Of a DNA stretch of 64,000 nucleotides, positions 9,065 to 19,510 are shown in pieces. Source of the DNA: Nonomuraea corallina. GTDB taxonomy: Bacteria; Actinomycetota; Actinomycetes; Streptosporangiales; Streptosporangiaceae. Each line of letters starts with the position of its first letter. Within the stretch, counting starts at the first letter, position 1. The DNA lies in assembly GCF_027620315.1 (NCBI RefSeq), contig NZ_JAPNNL010000012.1, forward strand, positions 1 through 64,000. Direction: 5' to 3'. The notes under the pieces are model-generated. The model ran no database searches, was not told the DNA's origin, and saw only the letters and a list, made by a program, of their open reading frames with translations. Both the position numbers and the translations under genes were made by a program.

Positions 9065-10300
9065 ATGGAACTGTGGGAGAGCGGGGAGCGGCACATCTCG
9101 TGGGCGGCCCGGTCGATGCCGGTGCTGACCGCGCTGGGGGGGAGGTTCGCCGCGGAACGGCCGCTCGACGGGCTGCGCGTGGCCGCGTGCCTGCACGTCA
9201 CGGCGGAGACCGCGGTGCTCATGGGGGCGCTCAAGGCGGGCGGCGCCGAGATCGCGCTGGCCGCCTCCAACCCGCTGTCGACCCAGGACGACGTGGCCGA
9301 GGCACTGCGCGGCTACGGGATGGCCGTGCACGCCAGGGCGGGCGTCGACCGGGCCACCTACTACCGTCATATCCACCAGGCCCTCGACGTCCGGCCCGAC
9401 CTGGTGCTCGACGACGGCTGCGACCTGGTCAACATCCTCCACACCGAGCGGACCGACCTGCTCGACGGGGTGTCCGGAGGGTGTGAGGAGACCACGACCG
9501 GCATCATCAGGCTCCGTCAGATGGCCGCTGAGGGGGCGCTGCGCTTCCCCGTGGTGGCGGTCAACGACACCCGGACCAAGCGGATGTTCGACAACCGCTA
9601 CGGCACCGGCCAGTCGACCTTCGACGGCATCATGCGGGCCACCAACACCATGCTGGCCGGGCGCACGGTCGTGGTCGCCGGGTTCGGCTACTGCGGGCGC
9701 GGGGTGGCCGAGCGGGCCAGGGGACTGGGCGCCCGGGTGATCGTTACGGAGATCGACGCGGTCAAGGCCCTCGACGCGACCCTCCAGGGGTACGAGGTGC
9801 GCACGATGGAGCGGGCCGCCCCGGTGGGCGACCTGTTCATCACCGTCACCGGCAACCGCGACGTGATCACCGCCGAGCACGCCGCGGCCATGAAGGACGG
9901 GGCGATCCTGGCCAACGCCGGCCACTTCGACGTGGAGATCGACGTGCGGGCGCTGGACGAGCTGGCCGGCGAGGTGCGCCGCGGGGTCCGCCCCAACACC
10001 GACGAGTACGTGCTGCCCGACGGCCGCAGCCTGCTGCTGCTGGCCGAGGGCCGCGTGGTCAATCTCACGGCCGCGGAGGGCCATCCGGCGGCGGTGATGG
10101 ACATGTCGTTCTCCGCGCAGGCGCTCGCCGTCGCCTGGCTCGCCCGCGAGCGGACGGGGCTGGAGCCGGGCGTGTACGACGTGCCGGAGGAGATCGACCA
10201 GGAGGTGGCCGGGCTCAAGCTGGCGGCCGCCGGCATCGGCATCGACGCGCTCACCGGCGACCAGGAGGCCTATCTCCGCTCCTGGCGCAGCGGCTCCTAG
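9065..10300 (+). CDS. Archaeal-type S-adenosylhomocysteine hydrolase-like protein
   Basis: 411 residues from ATG at 9065. It keeps catalytic features of SAH hydrolases: HVTAET, SNPLSTQDDV, the NDTRTKRMFDN Lys/Asp segment and a Rossmann loop GFGYCGRG. It is ~65 residues shorter than AhcY next door, lacks the bacterial insert and lacks the DHYRY tail, ending GDQEAYLRSWRSGS. NPLSTQDDV is typical of archaeal and Thermotoga forms. The substrate may be SAH, S-inosylhomocysteine or a related nucleoside; sequence alone does not decide. No clear Shine-Dalgarno is visible. It is convergent with the DUF305 gene and overlaps it by 4 bp. Confidence 0.85.
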   Translation: MELWESGERHISWAARSMPVLTALGGRFAAERPLDGLRVAACLHVTAETAVLMGALKAGGAEIALAASNPLSTQDDVAEALRGYGMAVHARAGVDRATYYRHIHQALDVRPDLVLDDGCDLVNILHTERTDLLDGVSGGCEETTTGIIRLRQMAAEGALRFPVVAVNDTRTKRMFDNRYGTGQSTFDGIMRATNTMLAGRTVVVAGFGYCGRGVAERARGLGARVIVTEIDAVKALDATLQGYEVRTMERAAPVGDLFITVTGNRDVITAEHAAAMKDGAILANAGHFDVEIDVRALDELAGEVRRGVRPNTDEYVLPDGRSLLLLAEGRVVNLTAAEGHPAAVMDMSFSAQALAVAWLARERTGLEPGVYDVPEEIDQEVAGLKLAAAGIGIDALTGDQEAYLRSWRSGS

Positions 10301-10929
10301 CCTGCCTGCATCTCGCGCATCCGCCGGATCTCGGAGAGCTGGGTGACGCCCACGTCGTTGGCCAGCTCCTCGATGCGCAGGTGGGAGCCGTTCTTCAGCA
10401 CCTCGGTGGACATCTCGATGGCGCCCTCGTGGTGCTTGATCATCAGCTTCAGGAACAGCTGGTCGAACGCCTGGCCCGAGGCCGCCTTCAGCTGTTCCAT
10501 CTCCTCGGGCGTGGCCATGCCGGCCATGCCCTCGTGCGCGCCGTGATGGTCGGGCAGCCGCTGGCCCTGCTGCTGCAGCCAGGTCCGCATCCACTGGATC
10601 TCCGGCCCCTGACTGTCCTTGATCCGCGACGCCAGGCTCTTGAGCTTGGCCGACTCGGCCCGGCTCGGCGCCAGGATGGCCATGTCGAGCGCCTGCTGAT
10701 GGTGGACGATCATGTCCTGCACGTAGGCGATGTCGGCCGCGTTCGCGGTGGCCTGGGGGACGGCGCTGACGGCCTCGTCCGGAGCGAGGGTCCTGGCCTC
10801 CTCACCGGGCTTGCCCGGGGCGATGACGGGAGCGGTGGAGTCGGCGCGCGGCGCCGGGGTCTCGGACGTGCAGCCGGACATGGTGGTCACCGTGAGGGCG
10901 GCGGTGACGATGACGAGCGCGAGGCGCAC
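10297..10929 (-). CDS. DUF305 domain lipoprotein
   Basis: 210 residues with a lipoprotein signal (LTVTTMSGC, cysteine at ~20) and a disordered Pro/Ala linker. Two DUF305 half-motifs follow: YVQDMIVHHQQALDMA and FLKLMIKHHEGAIEMS. DUF305 is a four-helix ferritin-like fold whose paired histidines may bind metal, often copper. The protein should be tethered outside the membrane. It is divergent from the LVIVD pair across an AT-richer spacer with a palindrome. Function is not established. Confidence 0.87.
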   Translation of the reverse strand: MRLALVIVTAALTVTTMSGCTSETPAPRADSTAPVIAPGKPGEEARTLAPDEAVSAVPQATANAADIAYVQDMIVHHQQALDMAILAPSRAESAKLKSLASRIKDSQGPEIQWMRTWLQQQGQRLPDHHGAHEGMAGMATPEEMEQLKAASGQAFDQLFLKLMIKHHEGAIEMSTEVLKNGSHLRIEELANDVGVTQLSEIRRMREMQAG

Positions 10930-10992
10930 TCAGCCTCCTGAAGTTCTGGTACGAACGTCGCATTCTAGGAGAAATGGGTGATCGTTTACAGA

Positions 10993-11005
10993 GAGCACAG
11001 TGCTC
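10993..11005. promoter_or_regulatory. Palindrome in the DUF305/LVIVD divergent spacer
   Basis: GAGCAC-A-GTGCTC is a perfect 13-bp palindrome in an unusually AT-rich 165-bp spacer between the divergent DUF305 and first LVIVD genes. A TTGACA hexamer follows at 11011-11016 and a second TTGACC at 11057-11062. It is an operator candidate only. Confidence 0.35.
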
Positions 11006-11094
11006 GAACATTTGACATTCTGAAAGCTGGTCGTGGGAGGTCATGAAGAGTGAAGATTTGACCACTTATATGCTGTTTATAGGAGGATCTCTCC

Positions 11095-12489
11095 GTGCAC
11101 TCCCCCCGCAGGTTCCTTGTCCTCGCGGGTGCCGCCATCGCGCTGGCGATGGCAGGTCTCCCCGCGCATGCTGCGGACATCCCGGCTCCCGGCGAGATCG
11201 TCAAGAGCCCGAACATCACGCATGTCACCACCGTGCCCAAGCCCGAGGCCCTCGCCGACATCAACACGGACATGGCCTTCCAGGGTGACTACGCCTACGT
11301 AGGCAACTACTACGGCTTCTCGATCTACGACATCAAGAACCCGAAGAAGACCAAGGTCGTCAGCTCCGTGGTCTGCCCCGGCGGCCAGATGGACATCAGC
11401 GTCTACGGCGACCTCGTCTTCGGGTCCGTCGACAGCTCCCGCAACGACGACTCGTGCAACAGCACCGGCCAGAGCGCGGCCGTGAAGGAGTCCTGGGAGG
11501 GCATGCGGATCTTCGACGTCCGCGACAAGCGCAACCCGCGCTACATCAAGTCCGTCGAGACCAACTGCGGCTCCCACACCCACACGCTCGTCCCGGACCG
11601 CAAGGGCAAGAACGTCTACATCTACGTCTCCTCGTACGGCCCGAACGACGCCTTCCCCGACTGCAAGACGCCGCACGACCTGATCTCGATCATCAAGGTG
11701 CCGGTGAAGGACCCGGGCTCGGCGACGGTCATCGCCACGCCGAACCTGTTCCCCGACGGCGGCTTCCCCGGCGTGCCGGGCGCGTACCCGAACGGCAAGT
11801 CGGCCACCACCGGCTGCCACGACATCACCGCCTACCCGGAGAAGGGCATCGCCGCGGGCGCCTGCATGGGTGAGGGCATCCTCATGGACATCAGCGACCC
11901 GGAGAACCCGAGGGTCACCGCGACCGTCCGTGACGAGGTCAACTTCGCCTTCTGGCACTCCGCGACCTTCAACAACGACGCCAGCCGGGTGATCTTCACC
12001 GACGAGCTCGGCGGCGGCACCAGGGCGACCTGCAACGAGGCCATCGGCCCGAACCGCGGCGCCAACGCCTACTACGACATCGGCGCCGACGGCCAGATGA
12101 CCTTCCGCGGCTACTTCAAGATCCCGCGGCACCAGGACGCCACCGAGAACTGCGTGGCCCACAACGGCTCGCTGATCCCGGTCAAGGGCAAGGACATCAT
12201 GGTCCAGGCCTGGTACCAGGGCGGCATCTCGGTCGTGGACTTCACCGACCCGGGCAACGCCCAGGAGATCGCCTTCTTCGAGCGCGGTCCCGACGCGCCG
12301 AACCCGCTCAGCGGCGGCCACTGGTCGGCCTACTACTACAACGGCCACATCTACGGCTCGGACTTCAACCTGGGGCTTGACGTCCTCAAGCTCAACGACC
12401 CGCGGACCAACAAGGCCAACGGCGTGAAGTTCGACATCCTCAACGCCCAGACCCAGGAGTCCTACCGGGACCACGGGCACAAGCACTGA
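11095..12489 (+). CDS. Secreted LVIVD-repeat beta-propeller protein (copy 1)
   Basis: 464 residues, GTG start with AGGAGG at 11081-11086 (8-nt spacing). A signal peptide ends about AHA/AD at residue ~26. The mature part has repeated propeller blades with LVIVD-like strands (GFSIYDIKNP, MRIFDVRDKRNP, ILMDISDPENP, ISVVDFTDP) and many conserved cysteines. These proteins are extracellular; substrate and activity are unknown. It is strongly similar over its length to the next gene, so the pair arose by tandem duplication. The C-terminus ends in a His-rich RDHGHKH, which copy 2 lacks. Confidence 0.9.
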   Translation: MHSPRRFLVLAGAAIALAMAGLPAHAADIPAPGEIVKSPNITHVTTVPKPEALADINTDMAFQGDYAYVGNYYGFSIYDIKNPKKTKVVSSVVCPGGQMDISVYGDLVFGSVDSSRNDDSCNSTGQSAAVKESWEGMRIFDVRDKRNPRYIKSVETNCGSHTHTLVPDRKGKNVYIYVSSYGPNDAFPDCKTPHDLISIIKVPVKDPGSATVIATPNLFPDGGFPGVPGAYPNGKSATTGCHDITAYPEKGIAAGACMGEGILMDISDPENPRVTATVRDEVNFAFWHSATFNNDASRVIFTDELGGGTRATCNEAIGPNRGANAYYDIGADGQMTFRGYFKIPRHQDATENCVAHNGSLIPVKGKDIMVQAWYQGGISVVDFTDPGNAQEIAFFERGPDAPNPLSGGHWSAYYYNGHIYGSDFNLGLDVLKLNDPRTNKANGVKFDILNAQTQESYRDHGHKH

Positions 12490-12497
12490 TCACCGAC

Positions 12498-12528
12498 GGC
12501 GGCGGGTCCTCACCGAGGCCCCGCCGCC
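12498..12528 (+). terminator. Hairpin between the two LVIVD genes
   Basis: Nine-bp perfect stem (GGCGGCGGG and its complement) around a 13-base loop, just after the first LVIVD stop and followed by TT. It may terminate or attenuate read-through into copy 2. Confidence 0.55.
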
Positions 12529-12567
12529 TTCGGCATGTGACACATGAGACCAAGGAGGCTCCCCTAT

Positions 12568-13968
<1,401 letters not shown>

Positions 13969-13982
13969 CCCTCCATCCCTCC

Positions 13983-14016
13983 GCGCCGGCTCCGGGAACC
14001 TTCCCGGGGCCGGCGC
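13983..14016. terminator. Strong hairpin terminator after LVIVD copy 2
   Basis: GCGCCGGC pairs with GCCGGCGC and an inner CCGGG pairs with CCCGG, interrupted by one T-G wobble, around AACCTT. CTTT follows. It lies between convergent genes and may serve both strands. Confidence 0.8.
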
Positions 14017-14030
14017 CCTTTCATGCCCCC

Positions 14031-14948
14031 CTACTGCGGAGGCGCGAAGCCGCCGCGCGTCTCCTGGGAGTGCGGGGGAGGCGGGGGAGGCGCCGCGACC
14101 GGCCGGCCCTGAGGAGGTGGAGGAGGCTGTGCCGGTTCGTACGGGGCCTGCGGAGGCTGTCCCGGCCCGTACTCGACCTGCGGGCCGTGGGGGGCAGGGG
14201 CGGCGTGGCGCATCAGCCTGGCCTGGTCGCGGCGGCGGCGCTCGGCCAGGACGGCGCTGAGGTAGGCGTGCGGCGGCACGCCCGCCGGCGCCGCGGGCGA
14301 CACGAACGACGCCGTCTGGGTGGCGATCCGCACCCCCATCTCGTACTGGATCTGCGGCGACAGGTCATGCCGGCGGGTGAGGTACTGCCGGGCCGCCGCC
14401 GCCACCTCCTCCGGCAGCCGCGACAGCTCCAGGGACGCCGCCCAGTGCGCGAGCTGCGGCGGCATCACGATGGCGTCGGCGCGGCTCCGCGGCACCCGCT
14501 CCGAGATCACGATCGTCCCGGCGAACAGGTCGCCCACCCGCTTGCCCTGCGGCGAGACGAGCGAGGAGATCAGCGCCGGCGCCCCGAAGAACGCCCAGAT
14601 CTCCACCACCCCCGTCACCCCGCGGACCAGCGCCTGCCGGAACCGCTCAGGGCTCCCGTCGTCGCTCACCACGCGCAGCCCGAGGATCAGCTTGCCGAGG
14701 CTGCGCCCCCGCGTCAGCGACTCGACCGCCACCGGGTAGCCGACCAGGACGAGCACCGAGATCCCGATGGCCATGACCGTGAGCATCGACACGTCGGTGA
14801 AATCCGCGAACAGCCGCAGCGCGTAGAAGCCCACCGCCTGCAGCACCAGCTGAACGAGGACGTCGATGAGAAGGGCCACGGCGCGCGAGGGGAACTGCGC
14901 GACCCGTACCTCGAGGACGACGGCATCGCCGGTCACAACCTCTGACAT
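14031..14948 (-). CDS. RDD family membrane protein
   Basis: 305 residues. The RDD domain occupies the N-terminal half, with RAVALLIDVLVQ (Arg and Asp of the RDD motif), a second membrane helix MLTVMAIGISVLVLVGY, RGRSLGKLILGLRVV, and a third around EIWAFFGAPALISSL. The C-terminal ~90 residues are Pro/Gln-rich (PPPPPQGRPVAAPPPPPP) and probably cytoplasmic and disordered. RDD proteins have been linked to ion or small-molecule transport in a few bacteria, but this one is uncharacterised. It is divergent from the SpoIIM gene. Confidence 0.88.
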   Translation of the reverse strand: MSEVVTGDAVVLEVRVAQFPSRAVALLIDVLVQLVLQAVGFYALRLFADFTDVSMLTVMAIGISVLVLVGYPVAVESLTRGRSLGKLILGLRVVSDDGSPERFRQALVRGVTGVVEIWAFFGAPALISSLVSPQGKRVGDLFAGTIVISERVPRSRADAIVMPPQLAHWAASLELSRLPEEVAAAARQYLTRRHDLSPQIQYEMGVRIATQTASFVSPAAPAGVPPHAYLSAVLAERRRRDQARLMRHAAPAPHGPQVEYGPGQPPQAPYEPAQPPPPPQGRPVAAPPPPPPHSQETRGGFAPPQ

Positions 14949-14991
14949 AAGTGGAGCCTAACGGCAATGACCGTCCCCGTGAGCGGCCACA

Positions 14992-15993
14992 ATGGTCTCC
15001 GTGGACATCGACGCGTTCGTCTCGGCCCACCGCCCGACCTGGGACCGGCTGGACCACCTCGTCAAGCATCGCGCCTCCTTGACGGGGGCCGAGGTGGACG
15101 AGCTCGTCGAGCTCTACCAGCGGGTGTCCACCCATCTGTCGATCGTCCGTTCCTCCTCCGCCGACGCGATGCTGGCCGGACGGCTGTCCGCGCTGGTCGC
15201 CAGGGCCCGCTCGGCCGTCACCGGCGCGCGCAGCCCCGCCTGGCGGGAGGTGGTGCGGTTCTTCACGGTCTCCTTCCCCGCGGTGGCCTACCGGACGCGC
15301 TGGTGGTGGCTGGCCACGTCGCTGGCGTTCGTGGCGGTGGCCTGGGCGGTCGGCGCCTGGGTCGCCGGCGACCCCCAGGTGCAGTCGGTGATCGCCACCG
15401 AGGAGGAGATCACCCAGCTGGTCGAGCACGACTTCGCCGACTACTACTCGGAGAACCCCGCGGCCTCCTTCGCCACCCACGTGTGGGTCAACAACGCGTG
15501 GGTGTCGTTCCAGGTCCTCGCGTACGCCGCCGTGCTCGGCCTGCCGATCCCCTACGTCCTGTGGCAGAACGCCGCCAACGTCGGCGTCTCCGGCGGTCTC
15601 ATGGCCTCCAGGGACAAGCTCGACATCTTCTTCGGCCTCATCACCCCGCACGGACTGCTGGAGCTCACCGGCGTGTTCCTGGCCGCGGCCGCCGGCATGC
15701 GGCTCGGCTGGGCCGTCATCGCGCCCGGCACGCGCCGGCGCGTCGAGGCCCTCGCCGAAGAGGGCCGGGCGGTCATGGCGGTCGGGCTCGGCCTCATCGT
15801 GGTGCTGTTCCTGTCGGGGCTGATCGAGGGGTTCGTCACCCCGTCCGGGCTGCCCACCGCGGCCCGCGTCGGCATCGGGGTGTTCGCCGAGGTGGTCTTC
15901 CTCGTGTACGTGATCGTGCTCGGACGCCGCGCGACCCGCGACGGGCAGACCGGCGACCTGGAGGACGCCCCCGACGTCGCCCCGAGCGTCTAG
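14992..15993 (+). CDS. Stage II sporulation protein M (SpoIIM) family membrane protein
   Basis: 333 residues from ATG at 14992; GTG at 15001 is an equally possible start, and neither has a clear Shine-Dalgarno, so leaderless translation is likely. An N-terminal helical region is followed by about five membrane helices, beginning WWWLATSLAFVAVAWAVGAW. The conserved SpoIIM patch NNAWVSFQV and ITPHGLLELTGVF are visible. In firmicutes SpoIIM acts in engulfment with peptidoglycan hydrolases. In actinobacteria it sits beside RDD, DUF58 and MoxR genes, as here. It overlaps the convergent DUF58 gene by 4 bp. Confidence 0.9.
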   Translation: MVSVDIDAFVSAHRPTWDRLDHLVKHRASLTGAEVDELVELYQRVSTHLSIVRSSSADAMLAGRLSALVARARSAVTGARSPAWREVVRFFTVSFPAVAYRTRWWWLATSLAFVAVAWAVGAWVAGDPQVQSVIATEEEITQLVEHDFADYYSENPAASFATHVWVNNAWVSFQVLAYAAVLGLPIPYVLWQNAANVGVSGGLMASRDKLDIFFGLITPHGLLELTGVFLAAAAGMRLGWAVIAPGTRRRVEALAEEGRAVMAVGLGLIVVLFLSGLIEGFVTPSGLPTAARVGIGVFAEVVFLVYVIVLGRRATRDGQTGDLEDAPDVAPSV

Positions 15994-17354
15994 AGCCGCC
16001 CGGCCGCCTTCAGGGCCAGGTAGTGGTCGGCCAGCGCGGGCGCGAGGTCGTCGGGCGGCGCGTCGACCACCTCGACGCCGTGGCGGCGCAGCCTGGCCGT
16101 GATCCGCCTGCGTTCCAGCCGGGCGTGCTCGGCCGCCGCCGCGTCGTACACCTCCTCGGCCGTGCCGCGCCCGGCCGCCATCGCCGCCACCCGCGGGTCC
16201 GACACGCCGGCCACCAGCACCAGGTGACGTGCGGAGAGCTGCGGCAGCACCGGCATCAGGCCCTCGTCCATCGCGGCCGCGTTCAGGTCGGTGAGGAGCA
16301 CGACCAGGCAGCGCCGCTTGGCGCGGGCCAGGATGGCCGCCACCATGCCCTGCGCGTCGGCCTCGACCAGCTCGGCCTCGATCGGCGCCATCGCGTTGAC
16401 CAGCGACGACAGCAGCTCCGTGCGGGAGGCGCCGCTCAGCCAGGTGCGCACCGACCGGTCGTAGGCCAGGAGGTCCACCCGGTCGCCGGCCCTGGCGGCG
16501 AGCGCGGCCAGCAGCAGGGCCGCGTCCATCGACCAGTCCAGCCTCGGCCAGCCGGGCTCGGGACGCGCCGGCTGCCCGGCCGGGCCCTTCGGGACCGCCC
16601 CGGCCAGCGGGATCGGTGCCGCGCCGACCCGGCCCGCCGAGGTGCGGCCGGTGTCGAGCACGATCAGCACCCGCCGGTCGCGCTCCGGCCGCCAGGTGCG
16701 GACCACCACGTCGTGCCGGCGCGCGGTGGCGCGCCAGTCGATCGAGCGCACGTCGTCGCCGGCCACGTACTCGCGCAGCGAGTCGAACTCGGTGCCCTGC
16801 CCGCGCACCAGCGCGGGATGCCGGCCGTCCAGCTCGCGCAGCCTGGCCAGCCGGGCGGGCAGGTGCTTGCGCGACAGGAACGGCGGCAGCACCCGCACCG
16901 TCCACGGGGAGCGGTGACCGCCCTGGCGGGCGGCCAGCCCCAGCGGCCCGAGCGAGCGCACGGCCACCGCCACGGACTCGCGGTCGCCGCGCCTGGTCGG
17001 GGTGAGCGTCACCACCACCTTGCGGCGCTCGCCGGCCGGCACGTCCAGTGGCGCCTCACGCGGCGCCGCCCCGGCCGACGGCTGCCAGGCGTCGCGCAGC
17101 ACGCCGCGCACCCGCCTGCCGCCGGGGTTCTCGACCGTCAGCTCCACCGTCGTGCTCTCACCGAGCCGCACCAGCCGCTCACCCGACCGATGGAAGCGCA
17201 GCGGCCGCACCGCGCCCGCGAGGGTCAGGTCCACGAGGATCCCGGCGGCCAGCAGCAGGCACACCCCGGCCAGCGCGGGGCCGGGCTGGGGCGCGAACAG
17301 CACCACCACGATCCCGAGCGCCGCGACCAGCCCGGCGCGTCCCGTCAGAGCCAT
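15990..17354 (-). CDS. DUF58 domain protein (VWA-like)
   Basis: 454 residues. Two N-terminal membrane helices (LVAALGIVVVLFAP and LAGVCLLLAAGILVDL) precede a beta-rich region. The DUF58 core follows: GTEFDSLREYVAGDDVRSIDWRATAR, then VLIVLDTGRTS, a von Willebrand A-like metal-site strand. These proteins partner with MoxR ATPases, encoded 10 bp upstream. The cluster probably assembles or remodels an envelope complex. Last gene of the leftward operon. Confidence 0.9.
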   Translation of the reverse strand: MALTGRAGLVAALGIVVVLFAPQPGPALAGVCLLLAAGILVDLTLAGAVRPLRFHRSGERLVRLGESTTVELTVENPGGRRVRGVLRDAWQPSAGAAPREAPLDVPAGERRKVVVTLTPTRRGDRESVAVAVRSLGPLGLAARQGGHRSPWTVRVLPPFLSRKHLPARLARLRELDGRHPALVRGQGTEFDSLREYVAGDDVRSIDWRATARRHDVVVRTWRPERDRRVLIVLDTGRTSAGRVGAAPIPLAGAVPKGPAGQPARPEPGWPRLDWSMDAALLLAALAARAGDRVDLLAYDRSVRTWLSGASRTELLSSLVNAMAPIEAELVEADAQGMVAAILARAKRRCLVVLLTDLNAAAMDEGLMPVLPQLSARHLVLVAGVSDPRVAAMAAGRGTAEEVYDAAAAEHARLERRRITARLRRHGVEVVDAPPDDLAPALADHYLALKAAGRL

Positions 17355-17364
17355 CGGCGGGCCG

Positions 17365-18345
17365 TCACCGCGGGACCGGGACCGAGGCGAGGATGCCGTC
17401 GAGCAGGCCGTCGGCGGTCGCGCCCTCCAGCTCCGCCTCCGGCCGCAGCTGGACGCGGTGCCGGAGCGCGGGCCTGGCCAGCGCCTTCACGTCGTCGGGC
17501 GTCACGTAGGCGCGGCCCGACAGCCACGCCCACGCGCGCGAGGCCGCCAGCAGCGCGGTCGCCCCGCGCGGTGAGACGCCGAGCTGGAGCGACGGCGAGT
17601 TCCGGGTGGCGCGGGCGACGTCCACGATGTAGCCGAGCACCTCGGGGGCGACGTGCACCCGCGCCACCGCCTCGCGGCCCGCCGCCAGGTCGGCGGCCGT
17701 CGCCACCGGCTTGATGTGCGACAGGTCGCGCGGGTCGAAGCCGGACGCGTGCCGCTCCAGCACCGCGATCTCCTCCTCGCGCGGCGGCAGCGGCACCGTC
17801 AGCTTCACCAGGAACCGGTCCAGCTGGGCCTCGGGGAGCTGGTAGGTGCCCTCGTACTCGACGGGGTTCTGCGTGGCGCACACCACGAACGGGTCGGGCA
17901 ACGGCCTGGCCGCGCCCTCCACGCTGACCTGCCGCTCCTCCATCGCCTCCAGCAGCGCCGCCTGTGTCTTCGGCGGGGTCCGGTTGATCTCGTCGGCGAG
18001 CAGCAGGTTCGTGAACACCGGGCCCTCGCGGAACTCGAACTCCGCGGTCCTGGCGTCGTAGATGAGCGAGCCGGTCACGTCACCCGGCATCAGGTCGGGG
18101 GTGAACTGCAGCCGCTTGGAATCCAGCGCCAGCGCCGCGGCGAGGGTACGCACCAGCAGTGTCTTGGCCACGCCCGGCACGCCCTCCAGCAGCACGTGGC
18201 CCCGGCACAGCAGGGCGATGACCAGCCCGGTCACCACCGCGTCCTGTCCGACCACGGCCTTGGACACCTCGGCACGGAGTGCGCCCAGCGCCTCCCTGGC
18301 CGCGTCCGCGGGGGCCGCCACCCCGGCGTAATGCTCAGAGCTCAC
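17365..18345 (-). CDS. MoxR family AAA+ ATPase
   Basis: 326 residues from GTG at 18345, preceded by AAGGAAGG and overlapping the DUF4350 stop by 11 bp; a TTG at 18369 is a longer alternative. Walker A is GVPGVAKT, Walker B LLADEINRTPPKTQAALLEAM, sensor 1 VCATQNPVEYEGTYQLPEAQLDRFL, with a helical lid carrying GVSPRGATALL. MoxR proteins act as chaperone-like ATPases that insert cofactors or mature VWA-containing partners; the DUF58 protein downstream is the expected partner. The location is cytoplasmic. Confidence 0.93.
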   Translation of the reverse strand: MSSEHYAGVAAPADAAREALGALRAEVSKAVVGQDAVVTGLVIALLCRGHVLLEGVPGVAKTLLVRTLAAALALDSKRLQFTPDLMPGDVTGSLIYDARTAEFEFREGPVFTNLLLADEINRTPPKTQAALLEAMEERQVSVEGAARPLPDPFVVCATQNPVEYEGTYQLPEAQLDRFLVKLTVPLPPREEEIAVLERHASGFDPRDLSHIKPVATAADLAAGREAVARVHVAPEVLGYIVDVARATRNSPSLQLGVSPRGATALLAASRAWAWLSGRAYVTPDDVKALARPALRHRVQLRPEAELEGATADGLLDGILASVPVPR

Positions 18346-19510
18346 TGACCTTCCTTTCGATGTGGTCAACGTATCCGGCCAGGGCGACCAGCCCTTCGTC
18401 GTTCTCCGGCGGCGGGCCGTACAGCGCGTCGCCCACCTGCCGGGGGTCCTCGTCGGTGCCGGCGGCGATCGCCGCGACCACTTCGTGGCCGTTCGCGCCC
18501 CGTCCCAGCCCGAGCCGGGGGATCAGCCGGTCGAGCGCGCCGGCCCGCAGCGCTCCCGCGGCCCTTTCCCTGGCCTTCCTGGCGCGGTAGAGCCTGCCGC
18601 GGCCCTCCACGGTCTCGGCGGCACGCACCACGACCGGCAGCCGTTCCACCACGACCGGCCCGAGCCGCCTGCCCCGCCAGAACGCCACCAGCACGACCGC
18701 CACGCCCGCCATGAGCAGCGACCAGCCGATGCCCGGCGGCATCAGGTCGTATATCGACCGGCCCTCTTCCCCCGCCAGGTCGCCGGGGGACGGGTTCTCG
18801 GGGCGCACCAGCCAGGTGACGGGTTTGCCGGTGTCGAGCAGGTTGATGGCCAGCGCGGCGTTGCCGTCCTCGTCCAGGCGCAGGTTCGTCATGAAGGAGC
18901 CGCTGCCGACGACCGTGGTGGTGCCCGTCGGGGCGGCGTGGGTGACCAGCGTCCAGCCCTCGCGCGACGGGTAGCAGCCGGTGCCGCCCGGGGGGACCTC
19001 GAACGCGACCCCGCCGATGAACGCGCTGCCGGCGGCGGCCGCGGCCGGCAGCGCGCATTCGGGCGCGCGCGAGCGCTCCCGCGCGACCTCCGGCGCCGGC
19101 TCGACACCGGGCGCGAGCTGCTTCAGGTCGAACGCTCCGACGAGCAGCCGGTCACCGGGGAGGTCCGTCAGGTCGTCCGTGGCGAGGTACAGGGTGTCGG
19201 AGGCGAACAGGAGCCGGTCGCCGCCCAGCGCCCTGGCCTTCTCCACGGAGTCGACCCGGTCCACCGTGACGCCTCTGGCCCGCAGCAGCTCGGCCAGGGC
19301 CTTGGAGCCGCGCAGCGAGGTGTCGTCGGGATCGAGGAAGCGCTCCTGGCGCGGGTCGGGGCCGAGCAGCGTCGTGATCGCGGCGATCGCCACGACGATC
19401 AGGCCGAGCAGCGCGATGAGCCGGCCGCCCCGCCACATCGACCTCAGGGTCGGCGACGTCGGCGCCGACGCGCTCCCGCCCGCCGGCGGCGCCTGGTGCG
19501 GCGTGGTCAT
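18335..19510 (-). CDS. DUF4350 domain membrane protein
   Basis: 391 residues. It has an N-terminal helix (LIALLGLIVVAIAAITTLL), an extracytoplasmic DUF4350 domain (DDTSLRGSKALAELLRARGV, two cysteines near ECALP and GCYPS), a second helix (GWSLLMAGVAVVLVAFWRGRRLGPV), and a cytoplasmic tail. This two-helix layout is standard for the family. Its ATG overlaps the stop of the DUF4129 gene (ATGA) and its end overlaps moxR, so all five genes from 21341 down to 15990 are one coupled operon. Function unknown, presumably in envelope assembly with MoxR. Confidence 0.85.
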   Translation of the reverse strand: MTTPHQAPPAGGSASAPTSPTLRSMWRGGRLIALLGLIVVAIAAITTLLGPDPRQERFLDPDDTSLRGSKALAELLRARGVTVDRVDSVEKARALGGDRLLFASDTLYLATDDLTDLPGDRLLVGAFDLKQLAPGVEPAPEVARERSRAPECALPAAAAAGSAFIGGVAFEVPPGGTGCYPSREGWTLVTHAAPTGTTTVVGSGSFMTNLRLDEDGNAALAINLLDTGKPVTWLVRPENPSPGDLAGEEGRSIYDLMPPGIGWSLLMAGVAVVLVAFWRGRRLGPVVVERLPVVVRAAETVEGRGRLYRARKARERAAGALRAGALDRLIPRLGLGRGANGHEVVAAIAAGTDEDPRQVGDALYGPPPENDEGLVALAGYVDHIERKVSEL

